Of a DNA stretch of 64,000 bases, positions 34,615-43,454 are shown one piece after another. Source of the stretch: Actinomycetes bacterium (GTDB taxonomy: Bacteria; Actinomycetota; Actinomycetes; S36-B12; GCA-2699445); NCBI GenBank assembly GCA_022599915.1, contig JAHZLH010000048.1:1-64000 (forward strand). Reading direction: 5' to 3'. The notes under the pieces are model-generated. The model saw only the letters and a program-made list of their open reading frames with translations. It was not told where the DNA came from and searched no databases. Every line of letters starts with the position of its first letter. Position 1 is the first letter of the stretch. The position numbers and the translations under genes are program-made.

Positions 34615-35598
34615 CTAACTGTCGATCAAACCTGACTGTCGCAGGAACTCTGTCGCGACCGCCTCGACCGGACGTCGGCCTAGTTCCACCTCCGCGTTCA
34701 GCATTTGCAGATCTTCGGTCGTCATGGCTGCCGATAACTCATTGATCGGTCCAATAATCCGATCGGTGACCGCGGCAGCTGCCATCGTGGGCGTTATGTT
34801 CTCGGCAATCTGCAGTCCCTGATCGTCCTCGAGGACCACAATCTCATCCGACGCCACCGCCCCCGAAGACGAGAACACAATGCCCACCTCAATGAGTCCC
34901 TGTTTCAATCCCTGGATAGTGAGTGGACCACCCGAATCTAGCGGCACGAACTTCTCCACTCGAACGTCGTAAACACGCTCGATGCCCGGCAGGCAAAACG
35001 GCCGCTCTGGGCATTCCGGACCACCGCCCAGAATGATGGGTGACTGCTGTGAGTACTCGCCGAGCTCACTCATCGTTTTCAGATCATGCTCCGCGGCGAA
35101 CTCCCGAGTCACCGCGAAAGCGTTTTGATCTTGAGCAGGTGACGGGGGCAATAGTTCGATACTGCGGTTACGAGCGAGCCGCTCACCTTTCTTGAAGGTC
35201 TTCGCGGTGTCGTCACTAGCCAACTGAGCGGCCCCAGTGCCATTCTCTTGCTTATTCAGGAACTCGGTGAGGCTGCCCAGATATTCCGGAGTCAACTGGA
35301 TTTCATTCTTCTCCAAAGCTGGCACGATCACTTCACGTGTCGTGAGTTCCTTGATTTGGGTGGGTACACCATTAGCTTCTAGGACTTGGGAATACAGCGA
35401 AGCAATGATCCGCGACTCGGTGAAGTTCGTCGTGGCAATGATCACAGTGTCGGCAGGTGCCGGTTCGTCAGCGTTGCCGTCGTCATCGGTCGACGCACAA
35501 CCAGCGAGGACCACCGCGCCAGCCAACAACATCAGCAGCCAGAGTCTGGACGCGCGACGGCCGCGGCGCTGGCTGCTGGTGTGCCCGCTCAGACCCAT
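34615..35598 (-). CDS. Glycine betaine/choline-type binding lipoprotein
   Basis: The 327-aa protein is a canonical OpuC/ProX-type binding protein: lipobox LAGC, then TVIIATTNFTESRIIASLYSQVLE, ELTTREVIVPALEKNEIQLTPEYLGSLTEF and a C-terminal LIVGIVFSSSGAVAS-type segment (IEVGIVFSSSGAVASDEIVVLEDD). It delivers a quaternary amine such as betaine, choline or carnitine to the permeases upstream in the operon; the exact ligand is not known. ATG 35598 is preferred to TTG 35610. Confidence 0.88.
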   Translation of the reverse strand: MGLSGHTSSQRRGRRASRLWLLMLLAGAVVLAGCASTDDDGNADEPAPADTVIIATTNFTESRIIASLYSQVLEANGVPTQIKELTTREVIVPALEKNEIQLTPEYLGSLTEFLNKQENGTGAAQLASDDTAKTFKKGERLARNRSIELLPPSPAQDQNAFAVTREFAAEHDLKTMSELGEYSQQSPIILGGGPECPERPFCLPGIERVYDVRVEKFVPLDSGGPLTIQGLKQGLIEVGIVFSSSGAVASDEIVVLEDDQGLQIAENITPTMAAAAVTDRIIGPINELSAAMTTEDLQMLNAEVELGRRPVEAVATEFLRQSGLIDS

Positions 35599-35637
35599 AA
35601 TCTCATCCAATCACAGCGATCTCATGCCAGCACGCGC

Positions 35638-36351
35638 TTACGGGGAAGCAGGGGCTGGGGTGGGAATTTCGGCGGCCTCTTCTTCGGCGAGCGACTGTTC
35701 GCGCAAACCCTTGGGAGTCACCCGCTTCTGCAGGAAAGCCAAGATCAATTCCGCCACCATGGCGACTGCCGCAGTCAGAATGGCACCAGCCACAATCAAG
35801 GTATTGTCCTGCAGGGCATAGCCGTCCACGACGTAGCGACCCAAGCCACCGCCACCGACCAATGCGGCTAGCGATGCCGTCGCAATCACCTGCACCGTTG
35901 CAGTTCTGACGCCGGCGGCAATCAGCGGCAACGCCAGCGGCAGTTCCACCCGCGTCAGAATTCGACCTGTTCCCATACCCATCCCATGGGCTGCGTCGAT
36001 AACCTTGTCGTCTACGGCAGCCATACCGGCAAAGGTGTTGGTGAGCAACGGTGGGATCGCAAAGAGCGCCAGCGCCAAGATCGCCGCAAGGTTGCCGATG
36101 CCGATTTCCGGGATTGACGCCAAGATCGTGAGCAAGCCCAGCGTCGGGATTGCTCGGCCGATATTGCCAACATTTGTTGCCAGCAAGATTCCCTTCCGCT
36201 TGTGCCCCAGATAGAGCGCAATCGGCATGGCCACGATCAGCGCGATCATCATCGCCCAGAAACTGATCACGATCTGTTCCCAGGTTCGGATCGGAATCCC
36301 GTTGTCCCCGGTCCAGTTTGCCGGATCGGTGAACCACTCCCAGACGCTCAT
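35638..36351 (-). CDS. Osmoprotectant-type ABC permease
   Basis: A 237-aa membrane protein with about six spans and the cytoplasmic coupling loop AAHGMGMGTGRILTRVELPLALPLI, typical of OpuCB/OpuCD permeases. The ATG overlaps the stop of the preceding permease gene (ATGA). Two permeases form the channel together with the divergently encoded ATPase. Confidence 0.9.
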   Translation of the reverse strand: MSVWEWFTDPANWTGDNGIPIRTWEQIVISFWAMMIALIVAMPIALYLGHKRKGILLATNVGNIGRAIPTLGLLTILASIPEIGIGNLAAILALALFAIPPLLTNTFAGMAAVDDKVIDAAHGMGMGTGRILTRVELPLALPLIAAGVRTATVQVIATASLAALVGGGGLGRYVVDGYALQDNTLIVAGAILTAAVAMVAELILAFLQKRVTPKGLREQSLAEEEAAEIPTPAPASP

Positions 36352-37034
36352 TCGGCCCACTCCAATTTCGACCACGGCGCCAATAGTCGCTCAACTAGCG
36401 TCAGCAACAGCTCGAAAATCAGCGCCAACAGCACGCAGGCAATCGTGGCGGTCATGATTTGGGCATGGTAAAAATTCGCCTGGAATCCCGACAAGATCAA
36501 GGTGCCAAATCCGCCGTAACCTACCAACGCGCCAATGGTCACCATTCCCACTGTGGATACGGTGGCGATCCTGACCCCAGCCAAAATTGTTGGTACCGCC
36601 AGCGGCACCTGCACTCGGGTGAGCAACTGACGGTCATCCATTCCCATACCGCGGGCAGCATCTACTGCGCTCTCGGGTACCGCATCGAGTCCCACCACGG
36701 TGTTACGCAACACGACGAGTAGCGCGTAGACCGCGAGAGCCAGAATCACCGTCCACGGCGTCAGGCCGAAGATTGGCCACAGCAGCGAGATGAGCGCCAA
36801 CGAAGGAATGGTGTAAAGCAGACCGGACAGCCCCAAGACAGGACCGGTCAGATTCCGATAGCGTCGGACCAAGAAAGCGAGCGGGAAGGCAACAACCAAA
36901 GCAAGCAGTACCGAAGAGACCGTCAGAAAGATGTGCTGCCGACCAGCGTCAAGCAGCAATTCATAGTTCTCAACGACGTAGTCCCAGGAAAACCAAGGGT
37001 TGGGCGCCTCTTCGACTGTGGCCAGAGGCTTCAT
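36348..37034 (-). CDS. Osmoprotectant-type ABC permease
   Basis: A 228-aa permease of the same family as the next gene, with the coupling loop AARGMGMDDRQLLTRVQVPLAVPTI and five to six spans. The ATG at 37034 is only 3 bp from the ATG of the divergent ATPase gene at 37038. A TAGTGT box lies 7 nt before this ATG, inside the ATPase coding sequence, so leaderless transcription is likely. First gene of a four-gene operon (permease, permease, two binding lipoproteins). Confidence 0.9.
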   Translation of the reverse strand: MKPLATVEEAPNPWFSWDYVVENYELLLDAGRQHIFLTVSSVLLALVVAFPLAFLVRRYRNLTGPVLGLSGLLYTIPSLALISLLWPIFGLTPWTVILALAVYALLVVLRNTVVGLDAVPESAVDAARGMGMDDRQLLTRVQVPLAVPTILAGVRIATVSTVGMVTIGALVGYGGFGTLILSGFQANFYHAQIMTATIACVLLALIFELLLTLVERLLAPWSKLEWAE

Positions 37035-37037
37035 CTC

Positions 37038-38018
37038 ATGAACACTAGCGAAAATCCCGCAATCATCCTGTCTCAACTGCGAAAGCAATATCCAGATGGA
37101 ACGTTAGCGGTGGACAATCTGGATCTCACGGTCGGACGTGGCGAAGTCTGCGCGCTGGTAGGACCGTCCGGTTGCGGCAAGACGACCACCATGCGGATGA
37201 TCAACCGACTCATTGAGCCCACTAGCGGCACCATTCGCATCGACGGTGAGGACATCCGTGAAGCAGACGTGAAGCTGCTGCGACGCAAGATCGGCTACGT
37301 GATTCAAGCCGTTGGCTTGTTCCCGCACTACACCGTGCGACGAAATGTTGGCACCGTTTGCCGACTGTTGGGCTGGGACAAGGAGCGGATCGCTACTCGA
37401 GCAGATGAGATGCTCGCCTTGGTCGGTTTGGATCCAGCTGAGTACGGCGACCGCTACCCCAGCCAGCTCTCTGGCGGGCAACGGCAACGGGTGGGAGTTG
37501 CCCGAGCACTGGCCGCGGATCCACCAGTTCTGCTGATGGACGAACCTTTTGGGGCGGTCGATCCCATCGCGCGCGAAAAACTGCAAACCGAATTTCACGC
37601 CCTGCAGCAGGAACTCGGTACGACCGTCGTCATCGTCACCCACGATATTGACGAGGCGGTACGACTCGGTGATCGAATAGCTGTACTGCGGGAGGGGGGA
37701 ATCCTGGCCCAGTACGACTCACCAGCCGACATTCTCGCTCATCCAGTCGATGACTTCGTGGCGGATTTCTTCGGTGCGGATCGCCTAATCAAACTGATGG
37801 GCGTCACCGGAGTCGATGACGACCGACTGCCAGCAGCGGACATTGCCGATAGGGCCGCTCCGATGATCGAGCCTGAAGCGACACTTCGGCAAGCGACCAT
37901 CGCAATCTTGGCATCACCTGACGGTCGGATCCGAGTTCCCGGTGACAATAACTCCGGTGATCGCGTCCTCACCCTGGAATCAATCAGAAAACTGCTACGC
38001 AGTGAGCGTGCCAGCTAG
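37038..38018 (+). CDS. Osmoprotectant-type ABC ATPase (OpuCA/ProV-like)
   Basis: A 326-aa ATP-binding subunit: Walker A GPSGCGKTTTM, Q-loop QAVGLFPHYTV, signature LSGGQRQRVGVARALA, Walker B VLLMDEPFGAVDP and switch His in VIVTHDIDEAVRLGDR. After residue ~240 a short region (residues ~255-325) resembles a reduced CBS-domain tail, which in OpuCA senses ionic strength; here it appears shortened. It is encoded opposite to its permeases, with start codons 3 bp apart, and converges on the 94-aa gene. Confidence 0.92.
   Translation: MNTSENPAIILSQLRKQYPDGTLAVDNLDLTVGRGEVCALVGPSGCGKTTTMRMINRLIEPTSGTIRIDGEDIREADVKLLRRKIGYVIQAVGLFPHYTVRRNVGTVCRLLGWDKERIATRADEMLALVGLDPAEYGDRYPSQLSGGQRQRVGVARALAADPPVLLMDEPFGAVDPIAREKLQTEFHALQQELGTTVVIVTHDIDEAVRLGDRIAVLREGGILAQYDSPADILAHPVDDFVADFFGADRLIKLMGVTGVDDDRLPAADIADRAAPMIEPEATLRQATIAILASPDGRIRVPGDNNSGDRVLTLESIRKLLRSERAS
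37042..37047 (-). promoter_or_regulatory. -10 box of the permease operon inside the ATPase gene
   Basis: TAGTGT on the minus strand, 7 nt before the ATG at 37034. It falls in codons 2-4 of the divergent ATPase gene. Confidence 0.5.
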
Positions 38019-38042
38019 TCGGGTCGACTGGTCACCTACTGG

Positions 38043-38327
38043 CTAGCCGTGACCGTGTTGGCGCAGATAGTCTTCAAACCGAGCCCGAAACAGCGGTTCC
38101 AACTCACCCAAGTCTCCGGAGCCAAACAGTTCCCGGGCCGCCTCCACCAGCTCAGTGATAGTTCCTGAGAATTCACCCAGCGAGCCACCCTCATCGGCAG
38201 TCGCAGCTACGGCGGGGGTGTGTTTGATCAGATCGAAGAAGAAACCGACGTCGTGGCGCTTCTCCGCCAACTCGATTGCCTGGTGCTTAACTTCATCGAA
38301 CGGCAGATCCGCTAGTTGATCGGTCAT
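38043..38327 (-). CDS. Unrecognised 94-aa protein of the folate cluster
   Basis: A soluble acidic, mostly helical 94-aa protein (LPFDEVKHQAIELAEKRHDVGFFFDLIKHTPAVA, then LVEAARELFGSGDLGELEPLFRARFEDYL). No catalytic motif is evident. Its ATG overlaps the DUF3180 stop by one base (TAATG), so it is the end of the folK-DUF3180 transcript. I recall similar short proteins in other actinobacteria but cannot name a family. It converges on the osmoprotectant ATPase gene. Confidence 0.75.
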   Translation of the reverse strand: MTDQLADLPFDEVKHQAIELAEKRHDVGFFFDLIKHTPAVAATADEGGSLGEFSGTITELVEAARELFGSGDLGELEPLFRARFEDYLRQHGHG

Positions 38328-38854
38328 TAGTCCAGCCTAGGCCTACTCCGCTGGACGTCGCGGGCCAGCCCATCCATTCCGGTTTCGGAATCTTCCTCGT
38401 CTGCGGACCCATCATCTGCCGGCAGTCGACACACACTTTCCAGCCAGAGCGAAACTGCCACCAAAGCGGCCCCACCCAGGGCGCTGAATGCACACACCAG
38501 CAGACCTGATCGGGCCGCTGCCACCTGAGAGTCCGGCAGCAGGAACACTCCCACCCCCAGATAGAAGCCCACCGCCCCGGCACCCACTCGTGATCCTGCC
38601 AACGCCAGGGCTGCCGTCCGGGCAGCGACGACAGCAGGCAGTGGTTCCGCTCCGGGGCGACACAACAACCGCGGTCGAACGATCCATCCCCACATTCCCA
38701 AGGCAATCGCCATCAACCAAAGGGCACCAGCTGCTGTGGCGGGCAACGGCAAGTATCGACCAGCGAATGAGTCGACGAGCGCAGCGATACACCACGCTAC
38801 GACTGCCGCAATCGCGGCGACAGCGATCAAGACTCGGAGTTTGGTCGGCGTCAC
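38327..38854 (-). CDS. DUF3180 membrane protein
   Basis: A 175-aa protein with four membrane spans and an acidic C-terminal tail; the RTAALALAGSRVGAGAVGFYLG segment is the DUF3180 hallmark. It is a standard neighbour of folK in actinobacteria; function unknown. The GTG at 38854 lies 6 nt after a TAGGGT box, so it has its own leaderless promoter. Confidence 0.9.
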   Translation of the reverse strand: MTPTKLRVLIAVAAIAAVVAWCIAALVDSFAGRYLPLPATAAGALWLMAIALGMWGWIVRPRLLCRPGAEPLPAVVAARTAALALAGSRVGAGAVGFYLGVGVFLLPDSQVAAARSGLLVCAFSALGGAALVAVSLWLESVCRLPADDGSADEEDSETGMDGLARDVQRSRPRLD

Positions 38855-38860
38855 AGTCCC

Positions 38861-38866
38861 ACCCTA
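38861..38866 (-). promoter_or_regulatory. -10 box of the DUF3180 gene
   Basis: TAGGGT on the minus strand, 6 nt before the GTG at 38854; leaderless arrangement. Confidence 0.65.
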
Positions 38867-38883
38867 GCGCTGCCGTGATCAAT

Positions 38884-39396
38884 TCAACGGTCCGCGACCG
38901 CTGGCCTCACGTCGTTCTTGTCACGATCGGACAGCGCGGCAAGTGCTGTAGCAACAGTGCCCACCCCGGGAATGACGAAATCAGGATCGATCTCTGCCCA
39001 AGGGATGAGGACGAAGGCTCGCTCGGTTGCCCGAGGGTGCGGCACGGTGAGCCTGGGGTCGGTTGTGACCAGCCCCGCTACCGCGAGGACGTCAACGTCC
39101 ACCGTCCGCGGGCCCCACCTCACATCACGAACCCGATGAAGGTCCTCCTCAATTCGGTGTGCCAATGCCAGCAGATGCTCGGCCGCCGCTTCAGCCGGAT
39201 GGCCAGTTTGCAGGTCGACAACAACCACGGCATTCAGGTAGTCCGGTTGCTCGGGTCCGCCGACGGGCGTGGTGTCGTAGAAACTTGATCGTTGTAACCG
39301 CACCACCCACGAGTCCGCCATGATGTGCGCCACCGCAATGGTGAGTGCCACTCGCGGGTCACCGAGATTGGCACCCAAGCCCAGGGCTGCTCTCAC
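38884..39396 (-). CDS. folK: HPPK, 6-hydroxymethyl-dihydropterin pyrophosphokinase
   Basis: FolK activates the pterin with pyrophosphate before FolP joins it to p-aminobenzoate. The 170-aa enzyme has the start ALGLGANLGDPR, FYDTTPVGGPEQPDYLNAVVVV, the catalytic segment RWGPRTVDVDVLAV and VPHPRATERAFVLIPWAEI. The start overlaps the folB stop by 4 nt. Confidence 0.95.
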   Translation of the reverse strand: MRAALGLGANLGDPRVALTIAVAHIMADSWVVRLQRSSFYDTTPVGGPEQPDYLNAVVVVDLQTGHPAEAAAEHLLALAHRIEEDLHRVRDVRWGPRTVDVDVLAVAGLVTTDPRLTVPHPRATERAFVLIPWAEIDPDFVIPGVGTVATALAALSDRDKNDVRPAVADR

Positions 39397-39752
39397 TGGT
39401 CACGCTCAACGGTCACGGTAACGTCACCGAAGGGAACGCCGACTGGCGCTTGCGGCTTATGTACGACGATGCGCACCCCCGCTACTCCGGGGAAGGTCAG
39501 ACATTTCGCTGCCAATCGCTCGGCGAGCGTTTCGATCAAGTCGACTGGATCGCCCTCGATGATCGCAATGACCGCGGCGGCGACTTTCGAATAGTCGATG
39601 GTCAGTGCCAAATCATCTGCCGCGGCGGCCGGACGGATATCCGTTCGCATTTCCACGTCAACCTTGAAGGTCTGGCCGTTGCGCCGCTCTTCCGGCAAGA
39701 CACCGTGATATCCGGTAGCCGCCAGACCGGTCAGCGTAATCAGATCGTGCAT
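39393..39752 (-). CDS. folB: Dihydroneopterin aldolase
   Basis: FolB converts dihydroneopterin to 6-hydroxymethyl-dihydropterin. The 119-aa protein shows ITLTGLAATGYHGVLPEERRNGQTF, LTIDYSKVAAAVIAIIEG and the helix LIETLAERLAAKCL. It starts on the last base of the folP stop (TAATG-type 1-nt overlap) and overlaps folK by 4 nt. Confidence 0.95.
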   Translation of the reverse strand: MHDLITLTGLAATGYHGVLPEERRNGQTFKVDVEMRTDIRPAAAADDLALTIDYSKVAAAVIAIIEGDPVDLIETLAERLAAKCLTFPGVAGVRIVVHKPQAPVGVPFGDVTVTVERDQ

Positions 39753-40627
39753 TAGTCATCCTCCTGCGCTAGGGCCGCAACTACTCGTACTGCATCTGCG
39801 CTACCCCGAACATCGTGCACCCGCACCGCCCAGGCACCTTCGGCAGCAGCCAGCGCACTGATCGCATCTGTTGCGGCGTCTCGTTGTGCCATAGGGCGTT
39901 GCTGTGCGCCGTCGGCCAATAGCTCCCCCAGGAAGCGCTTACGACTGGCACCGACAAGAACGGGATAGCCCAACTCACGCAATCGGGGCAGTCCACGCAG
40001 CAGCGCCCAATTGTGGGCTGGCTCTTTAGCGAAGCCGAGGCCTGGGTCGATAGCAATCCGATCGGCGGAAATACCTGCGGCCCGCGCTGCAGCTACTCGA
40101 TCGGCAAGTTCAGCACTGACGTCGGCGACCACGTCTTCGGTGTAATTCGCCCAGCGGTCCATCTGATCGGAATGCGCGCGCCAATGCATAGCGATGTAGC
40201 CAGCCGGGGTCTGCGCCACCGCCGCCAACATCTCCGGATCGGCCAGACCACCCGAGACGTCGTTGACCAGGCAAGCACCCGCCGCTACCGCTGCCACCGC
40301 TGTGCTCGCTCGCATCGTATCGATGCTCACCGGAATGCCAGCGGCAACTAGTTCGGTCACGACCGGGAGGACTCGATCCGATTCAGTGGCCGAATCTACG
40401 CGCCGCGCCCCGGGCCGGGTCGACTCCCCTCCAACGTCGATGAGATCCGCACCTGCGGACACAAGTTCACGCCCGCGGGCCACCGCAGCCGCGGGGTCCG
40501 CCCAGCGACCACCATCGCTGAAGGAATCAGGCGTGACGTTGACGATGCCGATCACCAGACAGCGTCCGGGCCTACGAAGCGAAGTTGGCAGCCCCAGCGG
40601 TCCGGGTTGTGGACTGACGGCCTGCAC
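39752..40627 (-). CDS. folP: Dihydropteroate synthase
   Basis: FolP condenses the pterin pyrophosphate with p-aminobenzoate; it is the sulfonamide target. The 291-aa enzyme has VIGIVNVTPDSFSDGG, GADLIDVGGESTRPGA, VSIDTMRA, LVNDVSGG and DPGLGFAKEPAHN, followed by VGASRKRFLGEL. It lies 15 nt after folE. Confidence 0.96.
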   Translation of the reverse strand: MQAVSPQPGPLGLPTSLRRPGRCLVIGIVNVTPDSFSDGGRWADPAAAVARGRELVSAGADLIDVGGESTRPGARRVDSATESDRVLPVVTELVAAGIPVSIDTMRASTAVAAVAAGACLVNDVSGGLADPEMLAAVAQTPAGYIAMHWRAHSDQMDRWANYTEDVVADVSAELADRVAAARAAGISADRIAIDPGLGFAKEPAHNWALLRGLPRLRELGYPVLVGASRKRFLGELLADGAQQRPMAQRDAATDAISALAAAEGAWAVRVHDVRGSADAVRVVAALAQEDD

Positions 40628-40642
40628 CGTTCCGGCTCCGCC

Positions 40643-41212
40643 CTAGGAACCGAGGATGAGCGACATGGCCTCAGCCCGGGTAGCTGAATCCCGCAACTGG
40701 CCACGGACGGCGCTCGTCACAGTTCGCGTCCCTGGTTTGCGGACACCGCGCATGGCCATGCACAGATGCTCACAATCAACGACGACAATCGCGCCCTGCG
40801 CTTTGAGTACGTCCATGAGGTCGTCAGCGATGCCTGTGGTCATGCGCTCTTGCACCTGCAGTCGCTTGGCGTGAACATCGACGAGCCGCGCAAGTTTGGA
40901 TAGTCCAGTGACCCCGCCAGCCTCCGAGGGAATGTAGCCGACATGGGCGACTCCGTGAAAAGGAACCAGATGGTGCTCACATAGCGAATAGACCTCGATG
41001 TCGCGGACCAAGACCATCTCATCGTGGGCGATGTCGAATACGGTGCCCAAGATTTCCCCACCATCAGCGGACATTCCGGCGGTGAGCTCTTGGAAGGACC
41101 GTGCCACTCTGCCGGGGGTTTCCAGCAGCCCGTCGCGATCGGGATCCTCTCCAATCGCCAACAAAAGTTCCCGCACGGCGGCTTCGGCGCGTGCTTCATC
41201 GAATTCAGTCAT
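40643..41212 (-). CDS. folE: GTP cyclohydrolase I
   Basis: FolE starts folate synthesis by opening GTP. The 189-aa enzyme has [29 protein letters not shown] (zinc Cys/His), the [22 protein letters not shown] segment and [17 protein letters not shown]. Start ATG 41212 has GGGAGA upstream and lies 23 nt after ftsH. Confidence 0.96.
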   Translation of the reverse strand: MTEFDEARAEAAVRELLLAIGEDPDRDGLLETPGRVARSFQELTAGMSADGGEILGTVFDIAHDEMVLVRDIEVYSLCEHHLVPFHGVAHVGYIPSEAGGVTGLSKLARLVDVHAKRLQVQERMTTGIADDLMDVLKAQGAIVVVDCEHLCMAMRGVRKPGTRTVTSAVRGQLRDSATRAEAMSLILGS

Positions 41213-41235
41213 GGCTTCTCCCGGGGTGCTTTGGT

Positions 41236-43263
41236 CTAGTCCTGACGTAGTTGTTCGTCACTGGGCGGATCCCAACGGTTCTCATCGGCAGTCGCACCAT
41301 GTGCGGCTCCGTTTTCTGAGCCGTGGCCATTGGCGGATGGGGCATCTCCGTTGAGTTGAGACACCTCAGCCGGGGTGAGGACCGGTGGGCGATCCGACGG
41401 CGCCCGGCGCGCTGAGCCGGTCCAGGCCGGTCGCACTTCACGCAACTGCAGGTTGGTAAAGATTCGTCCGACGGCGGCCTTGTCCAAAGTCTCTTTGTCT
41501 AGCAACTCCAAGACGAGGTGGTCGAGGACATCGCGGTTGGTCACCAGGATGTCGTAGGCCTCTTGGTGCGCCTCTTCGATCAGGCGGCGGACTTCCTCAT
41601 CGATCGCGCTGGCCACCTGCTCGGAGTAGTCCCGAGTGTGGCCATAGTCGCGGCCCAAGAAGACTTCGCCCTGCTCTTGGCCATAGCGAATCGCGCCCAA
41701 GCGTTCGCTCATGCCGAACTGGGTCACCATTGCACGAGCAACACTGGTCGCCTTCTCGATGTCGTTGGACGCCCCAGTGGTGGGGTCGTGAAACACCAGT
41801 TCTTCCGCAGCCCGCCCGCCGAGCATGTAGGCGAGTTGGTTGAGCATTTCTGACCGGGTGCGGGAGTGCTTGTCCTGGTCGGGCAACACCATCGTGTAGC
41901 CCAAGGCCCGGCCCCGCGGCAGGATGGTGATCTTGTGCACTGGATCGTTGCCAGGCAAGGCTGCCGCAACAATGGCGTGACCACCCTCGTGGTACGCCGT
42001 GATTTTCCGCTCGTCGTCGCCCATCACTCGCGTTCGCTTTTGCGGACCGGCGATTACTCGGTCAATGGCCTCATCTAGCGCCTCATTCGAAATCAGCTTG
42101 TCGCCACCGCGAGCGGTGAGCAACGCAGCCTCATTGAGAACGTTTGCCAGGTCGGCGCCGGTGAAGCCCGGTGAGCGCTTGGCAATACTCTCCAGATCGA
42201 CGTCGGGCGCGAGTGGTTTGCCACTGGCGTGCACCTTCAAGATCGCTTCCCGACCCTTAAGGTCGGGACTCTCTACCGCGATCTGTCGATCGAATCGACC
42301 GGGTCGCAGCAGGGCGGGATCCAGAATGTCGGGTCGGTTCGTCGCGGCGATGAGAATGACACCACCGGCTACGTCGAAGCCATCCATCTCGACCAGCATC
42401 TGGTTCAGCGTTTGCTCACGTTCGTCGTGGCCACCACCTAGCCCCGCCCCACGATGACGTCCAACGGCGTCGATCTCATCAATGAAGATGATGGCCGGGG
42501 CATTTTGCTTGGCTTGTTCGAAAAGATCGCGTACCCGAGAGGCCCCGACACCAACGAACATCTCCACGAAGTCGGAACCCGAGATCGAGAAGAAGGGGAC
42601 AGCCGCTTCGCCAGCAACTGCCCGTGCGAGCAGCGTCTTGCCAGTGCCTGGTGGGCCGTACAACAACACACCCTTGGGGATTTTGGCGCCCACCGATTGG
42701 AACCGGCTCGGATCCGACAGGAAATCTTTGATCTCGTGCAGTTCCTCGACTGCTTCCTCAGCACCAGCGACATCGGCAAAAGTCGTTTGCGGCATGTCCT
42801 TAGTAACCACCTTGGCCTTGGACTTGCCGAACGACATCAAGCGGCCGCCGCCTTGCATCTGGCTCAGGAAGAAGAAGAGCAGACCTAAGATGATGAGTAG
42901 TGGGAGGAAAGAAACCAGCAGCGTCGTAAACAGGCTGTCTTGGGGAACCTCCACGTTGTAGCCCTCGGGCAAACTGCCACTATCGACCTGCTCTTGCAGT
43001 AGTTGCTGCAGTTCCAGACCCTGACCCTCAATGAACTTCGCGGTTTGCTCAGTGCCGTCCTTCAACGTGATATCGATCCGCTGTTCCCGGTCAACGAGGG
43101 TCGCGCTGGATACGTTCTTATTCTGAATCTGCTCGACGACAGCGCCGGTATTGGTCTCTTCCGGTCCATTCAGTCCCGAGAGAACGCTAGTTGCGATGAG
43201 CAGCAGACCCAGGGACAGCAAAATCCACAGCAGCGGCCCACGCGCCAGTTTTCCCCAGTTCAT
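41236..43263 (-). CDS. ftsH: ATP-dependent zinc metalloprotease FtsH
   Basis: FtsH degrades damaged membrane proteins and regulatory proteins. The 675-aa protein has two N-terminal membrane helices (~10-28 and ~115-138), AAA Walker [18 protein letters not shown], Walker [16 protein letters not shown], the second region of homology, and the zinc site [13 protein letters not shown] 43263 follows GGAGGAG with 8 nt spacing; the longer frame to 43422 is rejected. The acidic Asn/Gly-rich C-terminal tail is variable in the family. Confidence 0.96.
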   Translation of the reverse strand: MNWGKLARGPLLWILLSLGLLLIATSVLSGLNGPEETNTGAVVEQIQNKNVSSATLVDREQRIDITLKDGTEQTAKFIEGQGLELQQLLQEQVDSGSLPEGYNVEVPQDSLFTTLLVSFLPLLIILGLLFFFLSQMQGGGRLMSFGKSKAKVVTKDMPQTTFADVAGAEEAVEELHEIKDFLSDPSRFQSVGAKIPKGVLLYGPPGTGKTLLARAVAGEAAVPFFSISGSDFVEMFVGVGASRVRDLFEQAKQNAPAIIFIDEIDAVGRHRGAGLGGGHDEREQTLNQMLVEMDGFDVAGGVILIAATNRPDILDPALLRPGRFDRQIAVESPDLKGREAILKVHASGKPLAPDVDLESIAKRSPGFTGADLANVLNEAALLTARGGDKLISNEALDEAIDRVIAGPQKRTRVMGDDERKITAYHEGGHAIVAAALPGNDPVHKITILPRGRALGYTMVLPDQDKHSRTRSEMLNQLAYMLGGRAAEELVFHDPTTGASNDIEKATSVARAMVTQFGMSERLGAIRYGQEQGEVFLGRDYGHTRDYSEQVASAIDEEVRRLIEEAHQEAYDILVTNRDVLDHLVLELLDKETLDKAAVGRIFTNLQLREVRPAWTGSARRAPSDRPPVLTPAEVSQLNGDAPSANGHGSENGAAHGATADENRWDPPSDEQLRQD

Positions 43264-43442
43264 CTGGTTAGCTCCTCCGCCCGGCGGCAAGAATGGCTGC
43301 GCTTGTTGCACGCCCGATTGAGTTTCGCTGCGGGGCCTTCCTACGACGGTACACCGCGTTGGCCCAACCTGGTAACGGTGTTCGCGCTGCGCGGAGTCCC
43401 GATTGGACCCACTTCCAGCCATACGTGGCGGGCGTTTACCGC

Positions 43443-43448
43443 CATAGT
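43443..43448 (+). promoter_or_regulatory. Possible leaderless -10 box of the alcohol dehydrogenase gene
   Basis: CATAGT, 6 nt before the ATG at 43455; the first base departs from TAnnnT. Confidence 0.45.
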
Positions 43449-43454
43449 GGAGTC

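Noticed and set aside
36933-37037. Longer start for the osmoprotectant ATPase
   Set aside because: The extra 35 residues are the antisense of the divergent permease start and do not resemble ABC ATPases.
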